DNA from: Nocardia jinanensis
GTDB taxonomy: Bacteria; Actinomycetota; Actinomycetes; Mycobacteriales; Mycobacteriaceae
Reading direction: 5' to 3'
DNA: 64,000 nt
NCBI RefSeq assembly: GCF_014645735.1
Contig: NZ_BMMH01000002.1
Location: 496,001 to 560,000 of the forward strand
This document shows positions 19,049-27,716 of the stretch, piece after piece. The notes under the pieces were generated by a model, which was not told the DNA's origin, ran no database searches, and saw nothing but the letters and a program-made list of their open reading frames with translations. The translations under genes were made by a program, and so were the position numbers. How positions within the stretch are numbered: the first letter of the stretch is position 1; each line of letters begins with the position of its first letter.

Positions 19049-19807
19049 TCACGACGCGATGTGCAAACCGAATCCGGTGGTCCCGGGCTCCTCACGCCCC
19101 GATTCGAGCCGGAGTCCGCGGTCGTAGTCACCACCGGCCTGACGCCGGTACCCGATCGGCTCGGTGTGTTCCAACTCTCCCAGCCGCTTTCGCAGGTTAT
19201 CGGCAATGCGGCCGAACCGCTCGTCGTCCACCCGAATGGCACCGTGCACCACGAACGGTGGTAGTACGTCCATCCCCGGGTAGTACAGGATGCCGTGATG
19301 GATCGGGAACAGCAGATCCGCTACCGGACCGTTGATTCCGCGATCGGAATACGCCGGTTCCCGACCGCCTACGGCGACCACGAGCATCGCCCGCCGGCCG
19401 GCCAGGACGCCGTCACCGTAGCGTGGGATGGCGCTGCCACCCGCCCCGTAGGCGAACCCGCAGGTGAACACCCGATCCACCCAGCCCTTGAGGATCGCCG
19501 GCATAGCGAACCACCACAGCGGGAAGTGCAGCAGCACGGTATCGGCCCACAGCAGTTTCTCCTGTTCGGCCCGGATATCCGCGCTCAGCGAACCGTTCTC
19601 GAAGGCCTCCCCGGAGGCCAGCATGAAGTTCGTCTCGGTGACCGCACCGAAATCGGCGGCATCGGCGTGCGCCTTCCAGCCCATGGCGTAGAGGTCGGAA
19701 ACCCGGACCTCGTGGCCGTCGGACCGCAATTGTTCGACGGCCACATCTTTCAGGGTCCCGGTGAGCTAATCCGGTTCCGGGTGCGCGTAGACGAGCAAAA
19801 CCTTCAT
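19049..19807 (-). pseudogene. NAD(P)H:quinone oxidoreductase-like gene with in-frame stop
   Basis: The reading frame of an MdaB/KefF/NQO-type flavodoxin-fold oxidoreductase. From the ATG at 19807 it encodes MKVLLVYAHPEPD, then TAG (19768-19766), then LTGTLKDVAVEQL and 231 further intact residues, including the family signature FPLWWFAMPAILKGWVDRVF. In relatives the TAG position is usually a serine (HPEPDSLTG), so one TCG to TAG change explains the break. Reinitiation at GTG 19744 could give a protein lacking the first strand and the FAD-phosphate loop, probably inactive. The rest of the frame shows no decay, so the stop is recent, tolerated or a sequencing error. Confidence 0.8.
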
Positions 19808-19883
19808 GTTCCGGGCAACGTCGTCGCCCGCCGCCGGCATTCCTGCCCGCGTCCGGCCCGGGGGTGAACGGCCGTACGAACAC

Positions 19884-19921
19884 GCGGTCCCCGGCCGCTC
19901 AGGGGGGCGGTCGGGGACTGC
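19884..19921 (-). terminator. Terminator after glcB
   Basis: A 15-bp stem (GCGGTCCCCGGCCGC pairing with GCGGTCGGGGACTGC, two G-T wobbles) and an 8-base loop, 24 bases past the glcB stop on the leftward strand. Confidence 0.75.
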
Positions 19922-19944
19922 GTGGTCCGGCGGCTACGAGACGA

Positions 19945-22134
19945 TCACGCCTCGTTCTTACCCGCCAGAGCCTTGGCCTCGCGGCGACGACGGTGCAGGA
20001 TCGGCTCGGTGTAACCGTTCGGCTGCGCGGTGCCCTCGAGGATCAGATCCTTCGCGGCCTGGAACGCCACACTGCCCGCGAAATCGGGCGCCATGGGACG
20101 GTAGGCGGGATCACCGGCGTTCTGCCGGTCCACCACGGGCGCCATCCGCTCCAGGCTCGCCACCACCTCGTCGGTGGTGACCACGCCGTGCCGCAGCCAG
20201 TTCGCCATCAGCTGGCTCGAGATCCGCAGGGTCGCCCGGTCTTCCATCAGCGCGATATCGGAGATATCGGGAACCTTGGAGCAACCGACACCGTGGTCGA
20301 TCCAGCGGACCACATAACCGAGGATGGACTGCGAATTGTTGTCCAGCTCCTGCTGTTTGTCGGCCTCGGACCAGTTGGTGTCCGCGGCCAGCGGGATCCG
20401 GAGGATATCGTCGACACTCGCCCGCGGCCCGCCCTTGGCGATCTCGGCCTGCCTTTTGAACACGTCCACCAGGTGGTAGTGGGTGGCGTGCAGGGTTGCC
20501 GCGGTCGGCGACGGCACCCAGGCGGTGGTCGCGCCGGCCCTGGGGTGACCGATCTTCTGCTCGAGCATCCCGGCCATCAGGTCGGGCATGGCCCACATAC
20601 CCTTACCGATCTGCGCCTTGTGCGGCAGGCCGGTCGCGATACCGGTATCGACGTTCCAGTCCTCGTAGGCCAGGATCCAGCGCTGGGTCTTCATCTCGGC
20701 CTTGCGGATCATCGGACCCGCCTCCATGGAGGTGTGGATCTCGTCGCCGGTGCGGTCCAGGAAGCCCGTGTTGATGAACACCACGCGGTCGGCGGCGGCG
20801 TTGATACACGCCTTCAGGTTCACCGTGGTGCGGCGCTCCTCGTCCATGATGCCGACCTTGAGGGTGTTGCGCGCCAGGCCCAGCACATCCTCGACAGCGG
20901 CGAACAGGTCGTTGGTGAAGGCCACCTCGTCCGGTCCGTGCATCTTCGGCTTCACGATGTACACCGAACCCGTGCGGCTGTTGGTCAGCGCCACATCGTC
21001 ACGCAGCGAATGCTTGGCGATGAGTGAGGTGATGATGCCGTCCAGGATGCCCTCGGGCACCTCGTTGCCCTCGGCGTCCAGGATCGCGTCGCTGGTCATC
21101 AGATGACCGACATTGCGTACGAACAGCAGCGACCGGCCGTGCACCGTCAGATCGGAACCGTCCAGCGCCGTGTAGACCCGGTCCGGGTTCATGGTGCGGG
21201 TGAAGGTCTTGCCGCCCTTGGTGACCTCTTCGGCCAGATCACCCTTCATCAGGCCCAGCCAGTTGCGGTAGCAGAGGGTCTTGTCCTCGGCGTCCACCGC
21301 GGCCACGGAGTCTTCGAAGTCCATGATCGTGGTGACCGCGGATTCGATGACCACATCCTTGACACCGGCGGTATCGGTGCTACCGATCGGCGATTCCGGA
21401 TCGATCTGGATCTCGATGTGCAGGCCGTTGTTCTTCAGCAGGATCGACTGTGGTGAAGCCGGGTCGCCGAGGTAACCGACCAGCTGACCGGCATCGGCCA
21501 GGCCGATGGTGGTGCCGTCCTCAAGGCCGACCTCGAGCTCACCGTCGACGATGACGTAGGACGTCGAGCCGATATGCGAACCGGTGATCAGGGTGACCGA
21601 ATCGTCGAGGAAGTTACGGGCCCATTCGATGACCTTGTCACCGCGCACCCGGTTGTAGCCGCTGCCCTTCTCGGCCCCGCCGGTCTCCGGGATGGCATCG
21701 GTGCCGTAGAGGGCGTCGTAGAGCGAGCCCCAGCGGGCGTTGGCGGCATTGATGGCGAAACGCGCGTTGCTCACCGGCACCACCAGCTGCGGGCCGGCGG
21801 TGCTGCTGATCTCGTCGTCGACGCCGGTGGTACCGATACCGAAGTCGGCGGGCTCGGGCTGCAGGTAGCCGATCTCGACCAGGAACTGCTTATAGGCCGA
21901 TTCGTCGTAGTTGGCGCCCGGATGTTCGCTGTGCCAGGCGTCGAGCTTGCCCTGGATCTCGTCACGTTCGGCCAGCAGGGCCCGGTTGCGCGGCGCGAAC
22001 TCGGTGATGATCCGCTCGGCGCCGGCCCAGAACGCGGCGGAATCGACGCCGGTGCCGGGGAGCGCCTCGTTCTCTACGAAGTCGTGGAGAACGGTGGCAA
22101 CCTCGAGCCCGCCGACCTTTTTCCGCTCTGTCAT
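19945..22134 (-). CDS. glcB: Malate synthase G
   Basis: A 729-residue malate synthase G, which condenses glyoxylate and acetyl-CoA to malate in the glyoxylate shunt. The length fits GlcB (741 in M. tuberculosis). Recognisable stretches include [20 protein letters not shown] (from about residue 130), the Mg2+/glyoxylate-binding VMDFED-like IMDFEDS (about 270-276), [16 protein letters not shown] [10 protein letters not shown] and the C-terminal catalytic region [20 protein letters not shown]. It is transcribed alone, with a strong terminator. In M. tuberculosis the gene (Rv1837c) also lies between the CNNM pair and gcvB, so this is a conserved neighbour order with insertions. Confidence 0.97.
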   Translation of the reverse strand: MTERKKVGGLEVATVLHDFVENEALPGTGVDSAAFWAGAERIITEFAPRNRALLAERDEIQGKLDAWHSEHPGANYDESAYKQFLVEIGYLQPEPADFGIGTTGVDDEISSTAGPQLVVPVSNARFAINAANARWGSLYDALYGTDAIPETGGAEKGSGYNRVRGDKVIEWARNFLDDSVTLITGSHIGSTSYVIVDGELEVGLEDGTTIGLADAGQLVGYLGDPASPQSILLKNNGLHIEIQIDPESPIGSTDTAGVKDVVIESAVTTIMDFEDSVAAVDAEDKTLCYRNWLGLMKGDLAEEVTKGGKTFTRTMNPDRVYTALDGSDLTVHGRSLLFVRNVGHLMTSDAILDAEGNEVPEGILDGIITSLIAKHSLRDDVALTNSRTGSVYIVKPKMHGPDEVAFTNDLFAAVEDVLGLARNTLKVGIMDEERRTTVNLKACINAAADRVVFINTGFLDRTGDEIHTSMEAGPMIRKAEMKTQRWILAYEDWNVDTGIATGLPHKAQIGKGMWAMPDLMAGMLEQKIGHPRAGATTAWVPSPTAATLHATHYHLVDVFKRQAEIAKGGPRASVDDILRIPLAADTNWSEADKQQELDNNSQSILGYVVRWIDHGVGCSKVPDISDIALMEDRATLRISSQLMANWLRHGVVTTDEVVASLERMAPVVDRQNAGDPAYRPMAPDFAGSVAFQAAKDLILEGTAQPNGYTEPILHRRRREAKALAGKNEA

Positions 22135-22480
22135 CTACGTGCCTCACTTCCGCGAAATACCGGGTGGAAAGTCGACGTTTATGTTACCGACCGGTAGCGG
22201 CGCTCCGATCGCCGGGTGATCACGTGGGCAGGGCGCTGACATCCTGGACCGGACTCTACTCCGGCGGGGCAGCCGGGCACGGGACTCCGCGGCGCCGCAG
22301 CACGGCGTTCCCACACCTGCCGGACCGTATACCGTCGCGGCGCGCCGACCGGCGTGGCGAGGCGCCGATCCGGTGGCGGAAAAAAATGAGCCGACAACCG
22401 CTACCGCCCTGTGCCACCATGTATTCCATCCGGTCCGCCACCCCGGCAGGGCTACGACGACAGAGAAGGGAGGAGTGGTC
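22135..22480. other. glcB upstream region
   Basis: 346 bases without a gene. On the leftward strand it carries a GAGG ribosome site and a possible -10 (TAACAT, 22186-22181) for glcB. A small inverted repeat TACCG-AC-CGGTA (22185-22196) overlaps the -10 and may be an operator. The remainder (about 22210-22480) leads to the small frame at 22481 and shows no clear signal beyond an AGAGAAGGGAGG ribosome site at its end. Confidence 0.45.
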
Positions 22481-22645
22481 TTGTATCCAGTCGCACCGGC
22501 CGGTGACACCCGGTCGAACGCCGATTCCGCACTGTGCGCCAGCGCGCCGAACCGGCCGATGGGCGTCCGCGGCGAACCGTTGCGGCAGCCGAAACCCGCC
22601 GCCGGCGACCTCGCGATCGACCGGCTCCTCCCGCGGCGGCGCTGA
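22481..22645 (+). CDS. Possible 54-residue leader protein of the HNH-WhiB operon
   Basis: An open frame starting with TTG, preceded by a strong AGGGAGG site at a 7-base spacing, and ending 67 bases before the HNH endonuclease gene. The peptide is Pro/Ala/Arg-rich and begins YPVAPAGDTRSNADS after the start. No family is recognised. The ribosome site is the only firm support. Confidence 0.3.
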   Translation: MYPVAPAGDTRSNADSALCASAPNRPMGVRGEPLRQPKPAAGDLAIDRLLPRRR

Positions 22646-22712
22646 CCGCCCGCGTTCTCCCGCTCCCGTTGTGGTCCCGGCTGTCCCGGGCCGTCGAAAC
22701 CTGGTGATCCCC

Positions 22713-23294
22713 ATGCCGATATCCGCTGTCGCCGAACCGGCGACGCTCACTCCGGACAACTGGATACGTACCCGTGTATTGGTGCTCAATGCCAGCTACG
22801 AGGCGCTGGCGCGGATCCCCGCCGACCGCGCGGTGGTACTGCTGACCAGTGGAATCGCCGAATCCGTCGTGGTACGGCAGCCACATTTCCCGATCCGCTC
22901 CCAGCACACCGAGATCATCCTGCCGGAGACCATCCGGCTGGTCCGCTACCGGTACCTGGCACCTATCGCGGTCCGCAGGCCCGACGGCCACGCGACCCAC
23001 GCCGCGATCCTGCGGCGTGACGGGAACCGATGCGGATACTGCGGCGCCGGGGCACACACCGTCGACCACATCCGGCCGCGCAGCCGGGGCGGGCCCAACA
23101 CGTGGGAGAACCTCATCGCGTGCTGCGTGACCTGCAATACCAGTAAAGCCGACCGCACCCCCGAAGAGGCCGGTATGCGGCTGCTCTGGCAGCCCCGGCC
23201 GCCGGACCCGCTCGCCCGTGCGCAGCGGCGGGTCTGGAGACAACTCGCGACGACCACCCCCGAGGCGATCCATGGAAGGAGGGGATCGAGATGA
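22713..23294 (+). CDS. HNH endonuclease
   Basis: A 193-residue HNH nuclease. The C-terminal HNH domain (about residues 105-160) has CGYCGAG, TVDHIRPRSRGG, the ENL triplet, a second Cys pair in ACCVTCNTSKADR and EEAGM. The two CxxC pairs bind structural zinc, and the DH of TVDH supplies the metal-binding catalytic histidine. The N-terminal part (VLVLNASYEALARI, then ILPETIRLVRY) is the conserved extension of a widespread actinobacterial and cyanobacterial family with unknown targets. The ATG at 22713 is likely; a GTG at 22704 is in frame. Its stop overlaps the whiB start (ATGA), so the nuclease and an iron-sulfur regulator are translationally coupled. Confidence 0.9.
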   Translation: MPISAVAEPATLTPDNWIRTRVLVLNASYEALARIPADRAVVLLTSGIAESVVVRQPHFPIRSQHTEIILPETIRLVRYRYLAPIAVRRPDGHATHAAILRRDGNRCGYCGAGAHTVDHIRPRSRGGPNTWENLIACCVTCNTSKADRTPEEAGMRLLWQPRPPDPLARAQRRVWRQLATTTPEAIHGRRGSR

Positions 23295-23539
23295 CCGTCG
23301 AAATTCTGGCAGACCTGCTGCCCGTCTCCGACAGCCGCGGCTGGCATCGGGCCGCCTGCCGCGGCGACCCGAACCACGAGGCGTGGTTTCCCTATCCGTC
23401 CCAGGATTTCGCCTATGCGCGGGAAGTGTGCGGGCGCTGCCCGATCCGGCAGGACTGCCGGAGGTTCGCCGAGCGCACCGGACAATCCGGCGTGTGGGGC
23501 GGGCAGGAATTCGACCGGGGCTCGATGATCCGGGAATAG
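23291..23539 (+). CDS. WhiB-family iron-sulfur regulator
   Basis: An 82-residue Wbl protein. The four cluster ligands are Cys23, Cys47, Cys50 and Cys56 (CRGDP, then C-x2-C-x5-C), followed by the turn GVWGG (67-71). A [4Fe-4S] cluster that responds to oxygen or NO is expected. The sequence stops soon after the turn and ends acidic (QEFDRGSMIRE); the basic tail with which many WhiB proteins contact DNA is missing, so it may act only by binding a sigma factor. It is coupled to the HNH endonuclease by a 4-base overlap. Confidence 0.93.
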   Translation: MTVEILADLLPVSDSRGWHRAACRGDPNHEAWFPYPSQDFAYAREVCGRCPIRQDCRRFAERTGQSGVWGGQEFDRGSMIRE

Positions 23540-23647
23540 CCGGAGAAAAGCTGGTCGGAGACGCTGTGGGGTCGCGCCGCGAGCGCGGCCCCACAGTCGT
23601 GACCGTGGTGCGTCACGACGCCGTTCCGCTACATAGACTGACTGCCC

Positions 23648-25318
23648 GTGGGTACCCATCGCAGCACCGGTTCTTCCCGGAGATCGAGCAAGGGACCGGT
23701 GATCGCGGCGGTAATCGTAGTGGTCCTGGTCGCTGTCGGTTTCGGATGTTCACGAATGGGCACGAATCCGGCGGACCGCGCGTCCACCGGCACGTGCATG
23801 GAAGGCGAGGCCATCCTCGACGTCACGGTGGATCCGGATATAGCCGATCCGGTCCGGACCATCGCGGACCGCTACAACGACACCGCCCCGGTGATCCGCG
23901 ACCACTGCGCGAAGGTCGCGGTCACCGAGCGGGCGTCCGCGGATATGGTGGCCGCCTTCACCTCGAACGCCACCTGGAACCCGGTTCTCGGCCCGCGGCC
24001 GGGCCTGTGGATCCCGGTGTCGAGTCGTGATATCGAATCCATGCGGGTACCGGGCCTCATCGAGGGCACACCGCAGTCGATCGCGTCCAGCCCGATCGTG
24101 CTGGCCGTACCAGAGATACTGCGGCACGCATTGGCCGCCACCCAGACCTCGTGGGCGGATCTGCCGCGGCTGCAACAGGGTTCACTCGACCAGATCGGAC
24201 TGCCGGGTTGGGCGGGGCTGAAGCTGGCGCTGCCGCCGGGCGACAGCACACTCGCCGTCGCCGCTGCCGTCGCGGGCGCGATCTCGGGCACCGAACCGCT
24301 GACCGAGGAGGCGGCGAAATCCGGACAGGCGATCTCGGCCGTCTCCGGTCTGGCCGCCACCGCACCCGAGGCCACCGATATCGCCGCCGCTATGACGACC
24401 CTGTCGGCCGCCGCGCCGGCCGAAGCCGCGATACACGTCGTCCCCGTGACCCAGCGCCGCCTCGCGGCCAACGGCAGCGCCACCGCCTACGTCCCCGCCG
24501 GGGCGGCACCGGTGGCCGACTACCCCGCCGCGATCATGTCCGGCCCCTGGGTGGACGAAACGCAGAACCTCATCGCCGGACTGTTCGCCGATTACCTGCG
24601 CAGGCCCGACCAGCAGCGGGATCTGATCGCGGCCGGATTCGCCGCTCCCCCGGCCCAGCAGGTCTCCTCGCCGCCGCGGGCCGCGCTCGACCGGCTCCGC
24701 AAAGCGCTCACCAACCCTGTACTAGGGGTGCAGGCCACCGCACTGCTCGATGTCTCGTCCTCGATGAGCACCACCGAGGGGGATCTCACCCGGCTGGCCA
24801 ACACGGTCGGCGCGCTGGCCTCCACCATGAATGTGATGCCACCGGATTTCGGTCTGGGTATCTGGACCTTCGGTAAGAACCTGGACGGTGACAGCCCGTA
24901 CCGGGTCGTCGCCGGTACCGCCCGCCTCGACGATGAGCATCGCGGCACCCTCATGGGGTCGCTCGGGTCGATCGAAGCGACCTCGGCCGGCTCCGACGAA
25001 TGCTATCCGGCACTGCTGGCCGCATACCGGAACGCGGTCGACAGCTACGCCGCCGACCGCACCAACTCGATCCTGCTGGTCACCGACGGCCCCGAGGACG
25101 ACTCCGCGCTCAGCGGAGAAGATCTGCTGTCCGCGATCGCGGAAGCGGACGATGCGGCGACACCCATCCGGGTGGACGTCATCGTCGTCGGCGGCGGCCA
25201 GGGCAGCGATACGCTGCGCACACTCACCCAGCGCACCGGCGGTGGTTACACCGTTCTGCCGAGCAGCAACGACCTCGAATTCGGCACCGCGATGGTCGGG
25301 GCACTCACCACGCCCTGA
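23648..25318 (+). CDS. Membrane-anchored binding-protein-like VWA protein
   Basis: A 556-residue protein with an N-terminal membrane anchor (about residues 17-34) and the rest outside the cell. The middle (about 50-340) resembles a type 2 periplasmic substrate-binding fold with conserved SPIVLAVPE and WADL stretches. The C-terminal part (about 365-550) is a von Willebrand A domain with the metal-binding MIDAS motif DVSSSMS and the TDGPEDD loop. Such binding-protein/VWA fusions occur in many actinobacteria and have no settled role; ligand-dependent adhesion or envelope scaffolding is a guess. The cysteine in VGFGCSR is not a good lipobox. The GTG start is at 23648; the gene stands alone. Confidence 0.8.
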   Translation: MGTHRSTGSSRRSSKGPVIAAVIVVVLVAVGFGCSRMGTNPADRASTGTCMEGEAILDVTVDPDIADPVRTIADRYNDTAPVIRDHCAKVAVTERASADMVAAFTSNATWNPVLGPRPGLWIPVSSRDIESMRVPGLIEGTPQSIASSPIVLAVPEILRHALAATQTSWADLPRLQQGSLDQIGLPGWAGLKLALPPGDSTLAVAAAVAGAISGTEPLTEEAAKSGQAISAVSGLAATAPEATDIAAAMTTLSAAAPAEAAIHVVPVTQRRLAANGSATAYVPAGAAPVADYPAAIMSGPWVDETQNLIAGLFADYLRRPDQQRDLIAAGFAAPPAQQVSSPPRAALDRLRKALTNPVLGVQATALLDVSSSMSTTEGDLTRLANTVGALASTMNVMPPDFGLGIWTFGKNLDGDSPYRVVAGTARLDDEHRGTLMGSLGSIEATSAGSDECYPALLAAYRNAVDSYAADRTNSILLVTDGPEDDSALSGEDLLSAIAEADDAATPIRVDVIVVGGGQGSDTLRTLTQRTGGGYTVLPSSNDLEFGTAMVGALTTP

Positions 25319-25325
25319 ACCGGCG

Positions 25326-26039
25326 TCATCCGGGCCGTCCGGCCGGGGATTCCCGCCAGCGATAGCGCGTCCTGGGCCGGCCGGTCCGGCCGTAATCGGA
25401 ACGCCGGTCCAGTACACCGTCGTCGGCGAGCCGCTCCAGATAACGCCAGGCGGTGATCCGCGAGACGCCGATCACGGTCGCGGCGTCGGCGGCGGTGAGC
25501 CCGTCCGGCGCCGCCCGGACCGCGCGGCTGATCTCGGCGAGTGTATTCGGCGCGACCCCCTTCGGGGTGCCGGACTGCCGGGCGGGAGTGCGCAGCACTG
25601 CCAGGGCCTGGTCGATATCGTCCTGGGTGGCCGCGGATTCACCGGTGGGCAGTGCGCCGTGGAATTCGCGGTAGCGTTCGAGCTTGTCCCGGAATGCCGC
25701 GAAGGTGAACGGTTTCAGCAGATAGAGCACCACTCCGTGGGCGACCGCGGCCCGCACCATGGTGAGGTCACGGGCCGAGGTGATCGCGATGACATCCGGC
25801 CGCGGCCGCTGCCCCACGAGCGTCGCCGCCACCTCCAGGCCGCTCATATCGGGTAGGCCGATATCCAGCAGCACCAGATCGATCGGCGTCCCCGCGGCCG
25901 CGGCGGCGGCGACGGACCGCAGTGCGTCACGGCCGGTACGCGCGAACCCCACGGTGCGGAATCCGGTGATCCGGCCCAGGTAGGCGTCGTGCGCTTCGGC
26001 GATCAGCGGTTCGTCCTCGACGATCAGAACCCGGATCAT
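25326..26039 (-). CDS. CitB/DcuR-type response regulator
   Basis: A 237-residue response regulator. The receiver domain (residues 1-125) has the acidic pocket with Asp9, phospho-acceptor Asp59 in LLDIGLPDMSG and Lys109 in LLKPF. The C-terminal DNA-binding part (about 170-230) is the CitB-type helix-turn-helix (TAADAATVIGVSRITAWRYL), used by regulators of citrate, malate and fumarate uptake. Its start overlaps the stop of the sensor kinase gene by 4 bases. The divergent neighbour beyond the kinase is dctA, so the pair most probably induces C4-dicarboxylate import. Confidence 0.93.
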   Translation of the reverse strand: MIRVLIVEDEPLIAEAHDAYLGRITGFRTVGFARTGRDALRSVAAAAAAGTPIDLVLLDIGLPDMSGLEVAATLVGQRPRPDVIAITSARDLTMVRAAVAHGVVLYLLKPFTFAAFRDKLERYREFHGALPTGESAATQDDIDQALAVLRTPARQSGTPKGVAPNTLAEISRAVRAAPDGLTAADAATVIGVSRITAWRYLERLADDGVLDRRSDYGRTGRPRTRYRWRESPAGRPG

Positions 26040-27601
26040 CCGCGCCGCTCCCGTGGAATACGCACCGTGATCGCGCTCTCCGGGGCGGTCACGGTGCCGA
26101 TGGTGCCACCGTGGCGGGTGACGAGCCCGCGCACCAGCGCCAGACCCAGACCGTGATGTCGTGCCTTGGTCGAGTATCCGCGTTCGGCGGCACGAGCGAA
26201 ACTCTCCGGCGATATTCCGGGCCCACTGTCGGCCACTCGAACGGTCAGCGCAGTCGCGTCCGCGCGGACGGTCACCTCGGCCCAGGCGTCGGCACCGCCG
26301 GCCGCGGCATCGATCGCGTTGTCGATCAGGTTTCCGACCAGTGTCACGGCCTCCCGGCTGGACAGTGGCGCCGCCGAATCCAGCGCGGTATCGGTGGTCA
26401 CGGTGAGTTCGATATCGCGCTCGGCCGCCTCATTCACCTTGCCGAGCAACAGCGCCGCCAGTACTGGATCACCCACTTCGGCCATCAGCCGGTCGATGAG
26501 CGCCTGGGACAGCTCGAGTTCCGCGGTCGCGAACTCCACCGCCTCCCGGTAACGGCCCAACTCCACCATGGTGATCACGGTGTGCAGCCGGTTGGCCGAT
26601 TCGTGTGCCTGGGCCCGCAATGATTCGGCGAAACCGCGGACGGTATCGAGTTCGCCCAGGACCGTACGTAATTCGGTGTGATCACGGATCGTGGTCACGG
26701 TACCTTCGGCACGACGCCCCAACCGCACGACGTCCTGGTTGACCAGCAGGACCCGATCAGTGGTCACATACGTTTCGTCACGTACGGTCCGGCGGTCGGA
26801 GTGGCGCAGCGCGGCGGGCAGATCGGCACGGGTGACCGGGCCCGCGGGCAGCTCGAGCAGTCTGCGGGCCTCGTCGTTGACCACCTCGGCGCGGTCGCCG
26901 GTGGGACCGAAAACCATCAGCCCCTCATGGATCGAGTGCAGTACGGCGTCGTGATGTTCGTACATCGCCCACAGCTGGCCGGGTGCCAGACCTCTGGTCT
27001 GTCTGCGCAGTCTGCGATTCAGCAGCAACGAACCGACCGCGGCGACCAACAGGCCCGCCGCCGTCACTCCGAGGATCACGGGAAGTTGCGCGGCGAAGCG
27101 GTCGCCGATCGAGGCCCGGGTGACCCCCGCGGAGACCAGCGCGATCACGCGGCCGTCGTCGGAGACCGGTGTGACCGCGCGGATGGAGGGTCCCAGACTT
27201 CCGGTGTAGGTCTCGGTGAATGTGGCACCGGCCAGCGCCCGATCGATGTTCCCGGAGAACGGCAGGCCGATCCGCGTGGTGTCGGTATGGGTGAACCTGG
27301 TTCGGTCGGGAGCCATCACCACGATGAAATCCACCCCCGTCGCTCGGCGGATCTGTTCGGTCACGGGTTGCAAGAGCGCCGAGGGGTCCGGGGACCGCAC
27401 CGCGGCGGCGGTGGACGGCGCGGCCGCGACACTCACGGCGATATCGGTGACTTCGCGAGTGGCGGTCCGATCGCCGTCGCGCCGGGCGTCGAGCACCGCG
27501 TAACCCGCCCAGAGGGCCGTGACCAGTGCCAACAACACCAGTTGCAGGACGAAGACCTGTCCCGCCAGGGACCACCGACCGGTACGCACGAACTCCTCCA
27601 C
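26036..27601 (-). CDS. CitA/DcuS-type sensor histidine kinase
   Basis: A 521-residue membrane kinase. TM1 lies at about residues 16-37, an extracytoplasmic PDC/sCache domain at 40-170 (with the ligand-type residues of TRFTHTDTTRIG), TM2 at 174-194, a PAS domain at 214-310, and a dimerisation helix with the phospho-acceptor His333 (AHESANRLH). The ATPase domain has NLIDNAIDAA (N box), DSGPGIS (G1) and GLGLALVRGL (G2). This is the CitA/DcuS/DctS architecture that senses di- and tricarboxylates outside the cell. The gene is divergent from dctA across a 115-base spacer that holds a Crp-type palindrome. Confidence 0.93.
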   Translation of the reverse strand: MEEFVRTGRWSLAGQVFVLQLVLLALVTALWAGYAVLDARRDGDRTATREVTDIAVSVAAAPSTAAAVRSPDPSALLQPVTEQIRRATGVDFIVVMAPDRTRFTHTDTTRIGLPFSGNIDRALAGATFTETYTGSLGPSIRAVTPVSDDGRVIALVSAGVTRASIGDRFAAQLPVILGVTAAGLLVAAVGSLLLNRRLRRQTRGLAPGQLWAMYEHHDAVLHSIHEGLMVFGPTGDRAEVVNDEARRLLELPAGPVTRADLPAALRHSDRRTVRDETYVTTDRVLLVNQDVVRLGRRAEGTVTTIRDHTELRTVLGELDTVRGFAESLRAQAHESANRLHTVITMVELGRYREAVEFATAELELSQALIDRLMAEVGDPVLAALLLGKVNEAAERDIELTVTTDTALDSAAPLSSREAVTLVGNLIDNAIDAAAGGADAWAEVTVRADATALTVRVADSGPGISPESFARAAERGYSTKARHHGLGLALVRGLVTRHGGTIGTVTAPESAITVRIPRERRG

Positions 27602-27620
27602 TGAACGAAATGCACAAAAG

Positions 27621-27636
27621 CGTGACCGACGTCACG
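27621..27636. promoter_or_regulatory. Crp/GlxR-type operator between citA-like kinase and dctA
   Basis: CGTGACCGACGTCACG is a perfect inverted repeat. The core GTGA-N6-TCAC is the Crp/GlxR half-site arrangement (consensus TGTGA-N6-TCACA). It lies 20 bases upstream of the kinase start and about 80 upstream of dctA, so it could control both sides in response to cAMP. Confidence 0.6.
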
Positions 27637-27716
27637 TATCAGTCCATCATTCTGCACAGGGCGTGGTGGCCGGGTTCACCGCACCCACGCACTACGACTC
27701 GGGAGGAGACCAGGTC

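Noticed and set aside
19766..19768. Recoding of TAG as pyrrolysine in the quinone oxidoreductase gene
   Set aside because: No reason to expect pyrrolysine use in this group, and the position is serine in relatives; a nonsense change or read error is simpler.
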